Assembly: GCF_036250675.1 (NCBI RefSeq)
Contig: NZ_CP109592.1
Coordinates: forward strand, 558,001 to 622,000
From: Streptomyces sp. NBC_01689
GTDB lineage: Bacteria > Actinomycetota > Actinomycetes > Streptomycetales > Streptomycetaceae
Reading direction: 5' to 3'
DNA length: 64,000 bases
Positions 1 through 8,188 of this stretch are shown here, in pieces. The notes below the pieces were generated by a model. The model ran no database searches and was not told the origin of the DNA. It saw only the letters and a list, made by a program, of their open reading frames with translations. The first letter of the stretch is position 1, and each line of letters begins with the position of its first letter. The position numbers and the translations under genes are program-made.

Positions 1-69
1 GCGGCCCACGGCCCCGGCCCCGGCACCGGCCCGAAAATCGGGGAACACATCCGTCGGCGACGACCCGGC

Positions 70-771
70 CTACCCCCCCGTCACGTCCCGTATCTCCCCG
101 TCGCGCATTTCCAGCACCCGGTCGGCGAGGTCGAGCAGGGTCGCGTCGTGCGTGGCCACCAGGGCGGTGACCTGCTCGCTGCGCACCACCGCCCGCAGCA
201 GTTCCATCACGGCATGGCCGGTCTCCGCGTCCAGCTGTCCGGTGGGCTCGTCGGCGATCAGCAACGACGGGTTGTTGGCCAGCGCGCGGGCGATGGCGAC
301 CCGCTGCTGCTGGCCGCCGGAGAGCTCGCCGGGCCGCTGCGCCGCGTGGTCCGCGAGACCCACCAGGGACAGCAGCAGCTCGACGCGCTCCTCCCGCTCC
401 CGTACGCCGGCCCGGCGCATGCGCATCGGCACACCCACGTTCTCCGCGGCCGTCAGGATCGGTATGAGGCCGAAGGACTGGAAGACGAAGCCGATCCGGT
501 CCCGGCGCATCGCCAGCAGGCCGTCCTCACCGAGCTCCGACAGATCCGTGCCGTCCACGATGACCCGCCCCCGGTCGGGTGTGTCCAGCCCTCCGACGAT
601 GTTCAGGAGGGTGGTCTTCCCGGAGCCCGACCGGCCCTTGAGCGCGATGAGTTCACCGCGGGGGATGTCGAAGGAGACACCGCGCAGGGCATGGACGGCG
701 GCGGCGCCGTGACCGTACGACTTGTGGATGTCCTCGACACGCACCATGGCCCCTGTGACGACCTGGCTCAT
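70..771 (-). CDS. ABC transporter ATP-binding protein (MacB/LolD-like export family)
   Basis: A 233-residue nucleotide-binding subunit that would energise a membrane permease at the inner face of the membrane. Visible motifs are Walker A (GRSGSGKTT), Q-loop (FVFQSFGLIP), the signature [15 protein letters not shown], Walker B (LLIADEPTGQLD) and the switch His (VATHD). This arrangement is typical of the MacB/LolD/FtsE-like subfamily, which usually pairs with FtsX-type permeases. The reading frame extends further upstream, but the ATG at 771 has a good AAGGGAG ribosome site and gives the usual family length. No permease lies in the window; on this strand it would be left of position 1. The gene is divergent from the nitroreductase. 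Substrate unknown. Confidence 0.9.
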   Translation of the reverse strand: MSQVVTGAMVRVEDIHKSYGHGAAAVHALRGVSFDIPRGELIALKGRSGSGKTTLLNIVGGLDTPDRGRVIVDGTDLSELGEDGLLAMRRDRIGFVFQSFGLIPILTAAENVGVPMRMRRAGVREREERVELLLSLVGLADHAAQRPGELSGGQQQRVAIARALANNPSLLIADEPTGQLDAETGHAVMELLRAVVRSEQVTALVATHDATLLDLADRVLEMRDGEIRDVTGG

Positions 772-960
772 ATGTACTCCCTTGATCCTCCGTGGGCCGG
801 GCATCAGTATCGCGGCCTTCCGTGCGGCCCTCAATGCTTCCACGGACCTTCACCTGCGTCGGCACGGATCACGCCCTTGACGTGGTCGAAGGGGCGTCCT
901 GTCACATTCCCCGGACCTCCGCGGTCATCCCTGCGGGGTCGCGCACGGAGGTGAGTGGGC

Positions 961-1629
961 ATGGACGTCTACGAAGCGGTCGCCGGCCGACGCGCGGTGC
1001 GCGGGTTCACCGGCCGGCCGGTGCCGGGCGAGGTGCTGGAGCGCGTACTGTCGGCCGCGGCCCAAGCCCCGTCCGCGTCCAACCTCCAGCCGTGGCACGT
1101 CTATGTGCTCACCGGCCGGCCGCTGGCCGAGCTCAAGAAACGCGCGGGCGAACGCGTGGCCTCGGGCGACCCGTGGGACGAACCCGAGTACGAGCAGTAC
1201 CCGCCGACGTTGAAGTCCCCCTACCGGGAGCGCCGGTCCGCCTTCGGTGAGCAGCGTTACGGCGCGCTCGGCATCCCGCGCGAGGACCTGGAAGCTCGTC
1301 AGAGGGCCGCCGCCGCGAACTGGGACTGCTTCGGCGCACCCGCCGCGCTGTTCTGCTACATCGATCGCGACATGGGCCGGCCCCAGTGGTCCGACGTCGG
1401 CATGTATCTGCAGACCGTCATGCTGCTGCTCCGCGCCGAAGGCCTGCACAGCTGCGCCCAGATGGCCTGGGCGAAATACCGCACGACCGTGGCGGAGATC
1501 CTTTCGCCACCGGACGGCCTCATCCTGTTCTGCGGCATGTCGGTCGGGTTCGAGGACCCGACGGCGGAGGTCTCCCGCACGGGCCGCGCACCGCTCGGCG
1601 AGACGGTCACGTTCGTCGGGGACCAGTAG
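961..1629 (+). CDS. nitroreductase family FMN-dependent oxidoreductase
   Basis: A 222-residue cytosolic flavoprotein of the NfsB/FRase-like nitroreductase family, expected to use FMN and NAD(P)H to reduce nitro compounds, quinones or similar acceptors. The N-terminal FMN-phosphate binding region (GRRAVRGFTGRPV), the PSASNLQPWH segment and the C-terminal GMSVGFED region are in the family order. A GTG occurs at 955, but the GGAGGTG at 947-953 is better spaced for ATG 961. It is a single gene, divergent from the ABC ATPase with about 190 bp between. A TTGACG that could be a -35 element sits at 877-882. The natural substrate cannot be read from the sequence. Confidence 0.88.
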   Translation: MDVYEAVAGRRAVRGFTGRPVPGEVLERVLSAAAQAPSASNLQPWHVYVLTGRPLAELKKRAGERVASGDPWDEPEYEQYPPTLKSPYRERRSAFGEQRYGALGIPREDLEARQRAAAANWDCFGAPAALFCYIDRDMGRPQWSDVGMYLQTVMLLLRAEGLHSCAQMAWAKYRTTVAEILSPPDGLILFCGMSVGFEDPTAEVSRTGRAPLGETVTFVGDQ

Positions 1630-1947
1630 CCGCCCACCTCTCCCGGCGTCGACGTCCAGGTGTTTCAGATCGGGCACCCATGTCGGTGGGTTCACGTCCA
1701 GTGCCCATGTCCAGTGCCCATGTCCAGTGCCTACGTCCAGTGCCTACGTCCAGTACGCACGTCCGGGCGCCCGCCCGCGGACGCTCGCCCCAGTACCCGG
1801 GCGCCCGCGCCCCGGGCTGCCACCCCGGTCCCAGGTCCCGCAGGACCCGACCGGTCCACATGGCGGACAGCCGGTCCGGAATCCGTGGCACAGCCACGTA
1901 GAATGTTGTCGCGTCAAGTATTTTTCTCTAAGAGGAACACGACCAGC
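1630..1947. other. Intergenic region with 13-bp tandem repeats, no gene seen
   Basis: This 318-bp gap between the nitroreductase and the amidohydrolase has no convincing coding frame. It holds the 13-bp tandem repeat (1694-1766) and a small perfect hairpin (CGTGGC-ACA-GCCACG, 1884-1898) about 50 bp before the amidohydrolase start. An AT-rich patch at 1918-1930 may belong to its promoter. Confidence 0.6.
1694..1766. repeat. 13-bp tandem repeat, about 5.5 copies
   Basis: The unit AYGTCCAGTGCCY occurs in tandem from 1694. Four copies are near perfect, the fifth diverges at its end (CCAGTACGC) and a partial sixth follows. The 13-bp period is not a multiple of three, so it does not encode a simple peptide repeat. 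It lies wholly in the non-coding gap. Confidence 0.85.
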
Positions 1948-3135
1948 GTGAACTCATACACCATACGCACGGCCTCACTGTTCGACGGTCACGAGCTGTC
2001 CGGGCCCTCGGCGGTCACCGTCACCGACGGCGTCATCACCGGCGTGGAACCCGCGAGCACGGAGCTCGGCGAATCATCCGCCGACAACGTTGTCGACCTC
2101 GGTCCCGACTCCTGCCTCCTGCCGGGCCTCATCGACAGTCACGTCCATCTCGCCTTCGACGCCGGACCCGATCCCGTCTCGTCGCTTCAGCGGATCGACG
2201 ACACCGAGTTGCTGGCGGGGATGAGGACGGCCGCCGACTCGATGCTGCGGGCGGGAATCACCACCGTCAGGGACCTCGGCGACCGCGGTTACCTCGCGGT
2301 GGCGCTCGGTGAGGAGTTCCGGCGGCATTCCCACCTCGGGCCCGAGATCCTTTCCGCCGGCCCCCCGCTCACCACGCCGCTCGGCCACTGCCACTTCTTC
2401 GGCGGCGAGGTGGAGGGCGCCGAGGGGCTTCGCCAGGCGGTGCGCGAGCGCCACGCCCGCGGCTCTGCCGTCGTCAAGATCATGGCGAGCGGCGGGAACA
2501 TGACTTCGGAATCGGTCGCGCCCCATGTCTCGCAGTACGGCCTCGACGACCTTCGCGTCGTGGTGGACGAGGCGCACCGTCTGGGCCTGCCCGTGGCGGC
2601 CCACGCCCACGGTGTGACGGCGATCATGGAGGCCGTCGAGGCCGGCGTCGACACACTCGAGCACGTGAGCTTCCTGACGGAGGCCGGAAGCAGACCCGAT
2701 CCGGAGGCGCTCGCCGCCGTCGCCGAGAGCGGGAGCTTCGTCAGTCTCACCTTGGGGCGTGACCCCGGCCGGCCCCTCCCCGACCATCCCGCCATGATCT
2801 CGCAGGCGCGAATCATCCTCGGCGCCTTCCGCGACCTCTACAAGATGGGCGCCAAGGTGGTGCTGGGCTCGGATGCCGGCATCGGTCCCTTCAAGCCCCA
2901 CGACGTGCTGCCCTACGCCGTGTCGGACGCGGTCGATCTGGGCTTCTCCCCGCTCGACGCACTCGCGTCCGTCACGAGCGTCGCGGCTCGTGCGTGCGGG
3001 GTCGAAGGCCGGAAGGGACGGATCGCGGTCGGCGCCGACGCCGATCTCCTCGCGGTGGGCGGCAATCCCGTGACCGCCCCCGCCGCACTGCGCGATGTCC
3101 GGGCGGTCTTCCGCGCCGGTGTGCGGGTGCGCTGA
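1948..3135 (+). CDS. amidohydrolase family protein (imidazolonepropionase-like metal-dependent hydrolase)
   Basis: A 395-residue hydrolase of the amidohydrolase superfamily with a composite beta-sandwich plus TIM-barrel layout. The metal site shows as HVH (IDSHVHLAFDAG), a Lys in VVKIMASGG that may be the carbamylated bridging residue, His residues in AAHAHG and LEHVSF, and the Asp in VLGSDAGIGP. A C-terminal GRIAVGADADLLAVGGNP strand closes the sandwich domain, as in imidazolonepropionase-like and Xaa-Pro dipeptidase-like members. GTG 1948 follows AAGAGGAA and begins the usual N-terminal strand; the longer frame reading back into the repeat region is not credible. The substrate is unknown. 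The next gene, a PLP enzyme on the same strand, is over 200 bp away, so an operon is not certain. Confidence 0.85.
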   Translation: MNSYTIRTASLFDGHELSGPSAVTVTDGVITGVEPASTELGESSADNVVDLGPDSCLLPGLIDSHVHLAFDAGPDPVSSLQRIDDTELLAGMRTAADSMLRAGITTVRDLGDRGYLAVALGEEFRRHSHLGPEILSAGPPLTTPLGHCHFFGGEVEGAEGLRQAVRERHARGSAVVKIMASGGNMTSESVAPHVSQYGLDDLRVVVDEAHRLGLPVAAHAHGVTAIMEAVEAGVDTLEHVSFLTEAGSRPDPEALAAVAESGSFVSLTLGRDPGRPLPDHPAMISQARIILGAFRDLYKMGAKVVLGSDAGIGPFKPHDVLPYAVSDAVDLGFSPLDALASVTSVAARACGVEGRKGRIAVGADADLLAVGGNPVTAPAALRDVRAVFRAGVRVR

Positions 3136-3351
3136 ACTCCCCTCGGAGCACGATTAGTTGACGGCAGCGGGCCGGAGACGTGCGCGCGTCGGGCGCGGTC
3201 GTAGCCGAAGTCCTGCGTGCGGAGCCACCCGCAGGTCACCGGATCGGTCGGGGTCGACTCCGTCGAATCCCGAGTCCTGTCGGAACTCCGGGGCGATCCG
3301 GGCTCCGCTGTCGTATGTCGTCCTGTGCCAGGTATACAGAAAGGCAATTCG

Positions 3352-4533
3352 ATGAACACCCCCGCTGCGGACGGTCACAACCCGCTTCGCCGGCTCACCC
3401 TCGCCGACCTGCGAAGCAAGCAGGGGATCAAGTGGCGTCGCTACCCGGAGGATGTCCTGCCGCTGTGGATAGCGGACATGGACGCCGTTCCGCCGACGGC
3501 CGTGGTGGACGCGGTGAACGAGGCGCTCGGGCGTGGAGACACCGGATATCCGCCCTTCGACCCGGCGTTCGCGCACGCCTGGGACCACTTCGCCTCCCTT
3601 CGCTGGGGCTGGCGGGTGGACCCGGATCGGACCCTGGTCGTGCCGTCCGTTCTGACGGGCATCACCGAGACGCTCAAGGTGATCACGGCACCCGGCGACG
3701 CGGTGGTCGTCAACTCTCCCGGTTACGGCCCGCATCTGAGCATCATCCGCGGTCTGGGACGGCGCCCGGTGGAGGTCCCCCTCGGGCCCGGTCACCGCAT
3801 CGACCTGGACGCACTGCGTGCCGCGTTCAGCGACGGAGCGGGAGGAGGACGGCCCGGGGCTCTGCTCCTGTGCAGCCCGCACAACCCCACCGGCACGGTA
3901 CACACCGCCGCGGAACTCACGGCGGTTGCGGAGCTGGCGGGTGAGTTCGGCGTGCGGGTGCTGACCAACGAGATCCACGCACCCCTCGTCCCCGCCGGAG
4001 CCCGGCATGTCCCGTATCTCAGTGTCCCGGGCTCCGACGACGCGGTGTCCGTCTTCTCGGCCTCCAAGGGATGGCATCTGTCCGGCTTCCGCGGCGGGTT
4101 GCTCGCGTGGGGCGCGGACTCCGGCCCGGACATGCGGCGCATCCCGATGGACATGCTGCACGAGCTGAGCGGCATCGGCGTCATCGCGCAGACGGCGGCA
4201 CTGAACCACGGGATCGGCTGGCTGAACCACCTGCTTGTCGGCCTCGACGAGAACCGCCGCCTCCTGGCCGAACTCCTCGCGGACCGCCTCCCCGAGATCC
4301 GCCACCGGCAGCCCGAGGGCACCTACCTGGCATGGCTGGACTGCCGGGAACTGAACCTGGGGGACGACCCCGCCGCGGCCTTCCTCGAACGGTCCCGGGT
4401 CGCGCTCACCCCGGGACCGGAGTTCGGACGCGGCGGGGAAGGACACGTGCGGCTCAACTTCGCGACGTCGCCCGAGATCCTCACCGACGCGGTTCACCGC
4501 ATGGCCAAGGTGAGGGACACGCCCTCCTTGTGA
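3352..4533 (+). CDS. MalY/PatB-type aminotransferase or cystathionine beta-lyase (PLP, fold type I)
   Basis: A 393-residue PLP enzyme of the class I/II aminotransferase fold, cytosolic and dimeric by family. The opening LPLWIADMD is the signature of the MalY/PatB C-S lyase subgroup. NSPGYGPH lies in the small/large domain hinge, SPHNPTG is the conserved Asn segment, and SASKGWHLSGFRGG carries the Schiff-base Lys. The C-terminal RLNFATSPEIL contains the carboxylate-binding Arg. The likely reaction is beta-elimination of cystathionine or cysteine conjugates, but aminotransferase activity is equally possible. ATG 3352 follows AAAGG and matches family starts; the 216 bp before it have no gene. 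A strong hairpin terminator follows immediately. Confidence 0.87.
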   Translation: MNTPAADGHNPLRRLTLADLRSKQGIKWRRYPEDVLPLWIADMDAVPPTAVVDAVNEALGRGDTGYPPFDPAFAHAWDHFASLRWGWRVDPDRTLVVPSVLTGITETLKVITAPGDAVVVNSPGYGPHLSIIRGLGRRPVEVPLGPGHRIDLDALRAAFSDGAGGGRPGALLLCSPHNPTGTVHTAAELTAVAELAGEFGVRVLTNEIHAPLVPAGARHVPYLSVPGSDDAVSVFSASKGWHLSGFRGGLLAWGADSGPDMRRIPMDMLHELSGIGVIAQTAALNHGIGWLNHLLVGLDENRRLLAELLADRLPEIRHRQPEGTYLAWLDCRELNLGDDPAAAFLERSRVALTPGPEFGRGGEGHVRLNFATSPEILTDAVHRMAKVRDTPSL

Positions 4534-4547
4534 CCACCGCCCCTGGA

Positions 4548-4582
4548 CGAGGCGACCGTGGGAGGTCCGCACGGTCGCCTCG
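4548..4582 (+). terminator. Rho-independent-type hairpin after the aminotransferase gene
   Basis: A perfect 13-bp stem (CGAGGCGACCGTG paired with CACGGTCGCCTCG) with a 9-nt loop begins 15 bp after the stop codon. It has no U-tract, as is common for Streptomyces terminators. Confidence 0.8.
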
Positions 4583-5033
4583 GGGGCGGCGAGAATACGG
4601 GGTGCCGGTAAGAACGCTGTCACCAGCGGCAGACGAGTGGCGTCACATCCGGCGACGTGCGGTGGGGTCACGTCGGCGACATGACGGGCGACGGCATCGC
4701 GACGGACAACGCCCGGTCGACGGTATCGGCGTCCGTCGCGTCCGCCCGCGCCGCCGGCTCGGCCGGCGCCCCCGGCAGCGCCGGGTCGTCGAGCGCGGCG
4801 ACGGGGAAGACGGCCGGCTTCCCGCTCCAGCGGGCGGTCCAGGGCGGCGCCGGTTCGCCCGCCGAGCATCCGGCACCGCCTCAGTGGACGCGCACACCTC
4901 GCCCGCGATGGCCAAGGCGGGGGCTCTCCGTCGCGGTGAACCCGGTAACCACCGCGGCAGTGTCGTCCGACGATGATTTTCCCGCGCCGTGCCGGTCTGT
5001 ACGCCGAACACCGACTCACGGGAGGCTGACGCC
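4583..5033. other. 450-bp gap, no supported gene
   Basis: Open frames exist on both strands, but they are low-complexity (Ala/Gly/Ser or Arg rich), match no family I recognise and lack convincing starts. The final 15 bp hold the GGGAGG ribosome site for the next gene. The stretch may be degraded coding DNA. Confidence 0.5.
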
Positions 5034-5597
5034 ATGCGGAAACTGACCTTTGCCATGAACATGAGCCTGGACGGCTACATCGCCGCGCCCGGCGACGACC
5101 TCGGCTGGAGCGTGCCGAGCGACGAGCTGTTCCAGTGGTGGTCCGACCGGGTGGCCGCGACGGGCCTGGCGCTGTACGGGCGCAGGCTGTGGGAGACGAT
5201 GAGCTCCCACTGGCCGACCGCCGACCAGCAGCCGGCTGCCACACCGGAGGCGATCGAGTACGCCGGCCGCTGGAGGGACATGCCGAAGGTGGTGTTCTCC
5301 GGCACGACCGGCACGGTCGACGGGAACACCCGTCTGGTCACCGGCGACGCGGTCACCGAGATCACCAGGCTCAAGGCCGGCGACGGTGACCCCATGGACA
5401 TCGGCGGCGCCACACTCGCCGCGGCCGCCATGCGGGCCGGGCTGATCGACGAGTACGCGATCGTCACCCATCCGGTCCTGGTGGGCGGCGGCACGCCGTT
5501 CTTCACCGCCCTGGACAACTGGGTGAACCTGACGCTGATGGAGACCCGAACGTTTCCCGACGGCGTGGTCCTGACCAGGTACGAGACCAAGCCCTGA
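5034..5597 (+). CDS. dihydrofolate reductase family protein (RibD C-terminal domain-like)
   Basis: A 187-residue reductase with the DHFR/RibD-C fold. It begins with the typical MRKLTFAMNMSLDGYIA strand, and YGRRLWETM plus the central PKVVFSGTTG strand follow. The NADPH-binding glycine motif is DIGGATLAAAAM, and the C-terminal half has the LVGGGTPFF segment. Stand-alone proteins of this family are common in actinomycetes and mostly uncharacterised; NADPH-dependent reduction of a pterin-, flavin- or deazaflavin-related molecule is the usual guess. ATG 5034 has GGGAGG 8 bases upstream. It is probably a monocistronic gene. Confidence 0.87.
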   Translation: MRKLTFAMNMSLDGYIAAPGDDLGWSVPSDELFQWWSDRVAATGLALYGRRLWETMSSHWPTADQQPAATPEAIEYAGRWRDMPKVVFSGTTGTVDGNTRLVTGDAVTEITRLKAGDGDPMDIGGATLAAAAMRAGLIDEYAIVTHPVLVGGGTPFFTALDNWVNLTLMETRTFPDGVVLTRYETKP

Positions 5598-5934
5598 GCG
5601 CTCGACGGCGGATCGGCGCGGACTTCGGGCGCCTGAGGATCTCACGGTGCTGTGCTCCGAGGCGGGTCCGCCCGATCCGCTTCGCCGAGGATGCCGCGGA
5701 GCATCAGTCCCTCACCGGTCCGGGCGGGACGGGTCGCCGGTGCCGCCGTGTACGGAGACCGTCGCGCGGACTACGGACCGCGGCGACGTTCCCGCCCCGT
5801 ACGGACACCGGCGCGCGGACCACGGACCGCGGCGGGCGCCTACGCCGCGACCGCGGGCGAGGCGGCCGCCCGCGGCCCGGAGACCTTCTTGACCGGGGCC
5901 GGGACGGAGTCGAAGTGGTGTTGAATGAGGCTCC
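5598..5934. other. 337-bp gap with a duplicated GC-rich segment
   Basis: No gene is supported. The region contains a 36-bp direct repeat at 5750-5785 and 5799-5834 (49-bp period, three mismatches) built on GGACCGCGGCG. The segment 5870-5934 leads into the methyltransferase start. Confidence 0.55.
5750..5834. repeat. Direct repeat, two 36-bp copies with a 49-bp period
   Basis: Positions 5750-5785 and 5799-5834 match at 33 of 36 bases and contain the core CGCGCGGAYYACGGACCG. It looks like a local tandem duplication. No associated gene or known site was recognised. Confidence 0.75.
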
Positions 5935-6852
5935 ATGAGCGAGAGTGGGAGGGGCGCGAGCCGGACGGCCGTGCTGGTCTGTCAGGGGCGGGCCGCCGCG
6001 AACGGGCGTGCCGCCCCGGGGCAGTTCGCCGATCCTGTGGCCGTACGGCTGCTGCGCGCCGAGGAACGGCGGCCCGTGGACGAGGTGCGCGCGAACACCC
6101 CACCCTCCGGCTGGCGGGAGCGCACCGGGTACGAGAGTGTCCGCGCGTGCGCCGAGGTGGTCGTGCCGCGGACGGTCGCGATCGACGAGGCCCTGCGCGC
6201 CCGTCTCACCGACCAGCTCGTGATCCTCGGCGCCGGTCTGGACACCCGCGCGTGGCGGCTGCCCGAGCTCGCGCGGACCGACGTGTGGGAGGTCGATCAT
6301 CCCGCCTCCCAACAGGACAAGCGCGCCCGGCTCGCCGAGGCCGCGTCCGAGCCCGGCGGACCGGACAGGAGCGCTCGCCCCGCCGAGGAGCTGACGGCCG
6401 TCGCGCGTTCCGTCCGCTTCACGTCGGTCGATTTCGCCGCCGACGATCTCGGTGCGGCGTTGGACGCCGCCGGCCACGACCCGTCCTCGCCGACGACATG
6501 GTTGTGGGAGGGCGTCGTCCCGTACCTGACGCGAGCCGAGGTACGCGCCACGGTGGGCGCCCTCGCCGCCCGGACGGTCCCGGGCAGTGCGCTCGTCGTC
6601 AACTACCAGGCGCCGTCGGCGAGAGCAAAGGCGGGTCGGCTGCTCACACGCGTGCTCGGCAGTTCCGTCACGGCGGGTGAGCCGTGGCGTTCGCTGTGGA
6701 AACCAGAGCGGATGGCCGCACTGCTCGCCGAGTACGGCCTGCGCGTGGTGTCGGACGACAGTCTCCTCGCCCTCGCACACGCTCTCGGCGCCCCGGCGGA
6801 AGGACGTTCCTCCCTGCGGTCGGGCCGCGTGGCCGTCGCGGAGAGCCGCTGA
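5935..6852 (+). CDS. SAM-dependent methyltransferase, LCM/TIGR00027-like family
   Basis: A 305-residue class I methyltransferase of the leucine-carboxyl-methyltransferase-like family that is greatly expanded in mycobacteria and streptomycetes. The SAM-binding loop is VILGAGLDTRAWRLPE, followed by the acidic residue in WEVDHPASQQDKR. The SVDFAADDL motif and WLWEGVVPYL are the family's later conserved blocks. The region before the SAM motif carries the usual RTVAIDEAL helix. The substrate is unknown; relatives methylate hydroxyls or carboxylates of specialised metabolites. ATG 5935 fits the family N-terminus. It is 79 bp upstream of the phosphotransferase gene on the same strand, so co-transcription is possible. 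Confidence 0.87.
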   Translation: MSESGRGASRTAVLVCQGRAAANGRAAPGQFADPVAVRLLRAEERRPVDEVRANTPPSGWRERTGYESVRACAEVVVPRTVAIDEALRARLTDQLVILGAGLDTRAWRLPELARTDVWEVDHPASQQDKRARLAEAASEPGGPDRSARPAEELTAVARSVRFTSVDFAADDLGAALDAAGHDPSSPTTWLWEGVVPYLTRAEVRATVGALAARTVPGSALVVNYQAPSARAKAGRLLTRVLGSSVTAGEPWRSLWKPERMAALLAEYGLRVVSDDSLLALAHALGAPAEGRSSLRSGRVAVAESR

Positions 6853-6931
6853 CGTCTGCGGACGGGTCGGACGGACGCGCGGACCGAGAGACCGGCTCGC
6901 ATCTGGTCGTGACGGAAAGGCGGTTCGGGAC

Positions 6932-7921
6932 GTGGCACCCGACGCGGTGACGCGGGAGTGGCTGGCGGGCGCGGCGCGGTCCGCGCTGGGCGGCGGACGG
7001 CGGCTGGTGGCGGTCGAGCGGATCGCGGGCGGCAGCAAGAAGGGCGTGTACCGCCTGGTGATGGACGACGCTTCGACAGCGGTCGCGTACCTGTGGGCCG
7101 ACGCCGAGAACTACTGGCCCGCCGCCGAGGGCGACGACGACCTCACCGACCCGTTCTCGCCCGGCCTCGGACTCGCGCTCTTCCAGGCCGCGCACACGCG
7201 CCTGGACCGGCTCGGCGTCCGCGTTCCGGCGGTCCGTCTCGTCGACCGCGACGGCGCCGGTGATCGTGCCGACCTGGCGATCGTCGAGGACCTCCGGGGC
7301 GAGAACCTGGAAGAACTGCTCGCGCGCGATCCGCGTGCGGCGGCCCCGGTCATGGCCCGCCTCGCGGAGTCCCTGGAGGCGATGCGGAGCCACCGGGCGC
7401 CGGCCTACGGGAAAGTGGCCGTGGTCGACGGTGGGGGAACCTCGCGCGGCACGTCGTGCGAAGAGGTGGTTCTCGACCGCGCTCTGCGGGACCTCGCCGA
7501 GGCGGCCTCGCGCGATCCGCGGATCGCGGGCGTCCGCGACCGGCTGGAGGAACGGCTGCTGGACCTGGCGGCGGCGGTACGGCCGCGCGCGGAGCACTCG
7601 GTCGTCCACGGCGAACTGGGCCCCGATCACGTGCTGGTGGACCAGGACGGAAGGCCCGCCGTCATCGACATCGAGGGGTTGATGTACTTCGACGTCGAGT
7701 GGGAGCACGTGTTCCTGCGCATCCGCTTCCACGACGCCTACCGGCCGCTGGCGTCAGGCGGGTTGGACGAGGACCGGCTCGCGCTCTACCTGCTCGCCCA
7801 GCGTCTCTCGTTGACGGCGGGCCCGCTGCGGCTCCTGGACGGGGACTTCCCCGACCGGACGTTCATGGCGGCCATCGCCGAGCACAACCTCGAACAGGCC
7901 CTGGCACTGCTCCCCGTCTGA
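6932..7921 (+). CDS. phosphotransferase (APH/choline-kinase-like) family protein
   Basis: A 329-residue kinase-like protein with the aminoglycoside phosphotransferase fold. The nucleotide-binding start is IAGGSKKGVYRL. The catalytic loop is VVHGELGPDHVLVD, where the usual HGD is HGE, and the metal-binding Asp lies in AVIDIEGLMYFD. These suggest phosphorylation of a small hydroxylated molecule, but the Asp-to-Glu change in the catalytic loop makes activity less certain. GTG 6932 has GGAAAGG upstream. The preceding methyltransferase is close and may be co-expressed. There is no evidence that it is an antibiotic-resistance enzyme. Confidence 0.78.
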   Translation: MAPDAVTREWLAGAARSALGGGRRLVAVERIAGGSKKGVYRLVMDDASTAVAYLWADAENYWPAAEGDDDLTDPFSPGLGLALFQAAHTRLDRLGVRVPAVRLVDRDGAGDRADLAIVEDLRGENLEELLARDPRAAAPVMARLAESLEAMRSHRAPAYGKVAVVDGGGTSRGTSCEEVVLDRALRDLAEAASRDPRIAGVRDRLEERLLDLAAAVRPRAEHSVVHGELGPDHVLVDQDGRPAVIDIEGLMYFDVEWEHVFLRIRFHDAYRPLASGGLDEDRLALYLLAQRLSLTAGPLRLLDGDFPDRTFMAAIAEHNLEQALALLPV

Positions 7922-8188
7922 GTCTCTCAGCCTCATCCATGACGGGCTCACCGAACACCTCCGGTGCCTCGCCCCACCCGCCGAACGGCCGCGGGCACGG
8001 CCCGGCGCCGTACGAGTCCGGCCCAGTCCTCCGGGAGCGGCGACGCTCCGCGCGGGGCGGGGGCGCGCCGTCTCCCACGCTCCGAGGACACGGAACGACA
8101 ACTCCTGGCCCCCGGACTGTTTTCCGTCCTCGCAAGGGGTACACGGGCGCCGAACCCACTGAAGAGCGGCGTCCGGAGTGTGAGGGTC

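Noticed and set aside
871..897. An imperfect inverted repeat (ACGCCCTT / AAGGGGCGT) in the nitroreductase promoter region
   Set aside because: One base is unmatched and no second copy or regulator gene supports an operator. It may be chance in GC-rich DNA.
1694..1766. A CRISPR array or a 12-bp peptide-coding repeat
   Set aside because: Alignment gives a 13-bp period without unique spacers, so neither applies.
4657..5046. A 129-codon plus-strand frame before the RibD-like gene
   Set aside because: Ala/Gly/Ser/Pro-rich with no family match; it runs into the next gene in another frame and lacks a good ribosome site.
6932..7921. Assigning the phosphotransferase as an aminoglycoside-resistance enzyme
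   Set aside because: The fold is shared with many kinases, the catalytic loop has HGE rather than HGD, and the context offers no antibiotic link.
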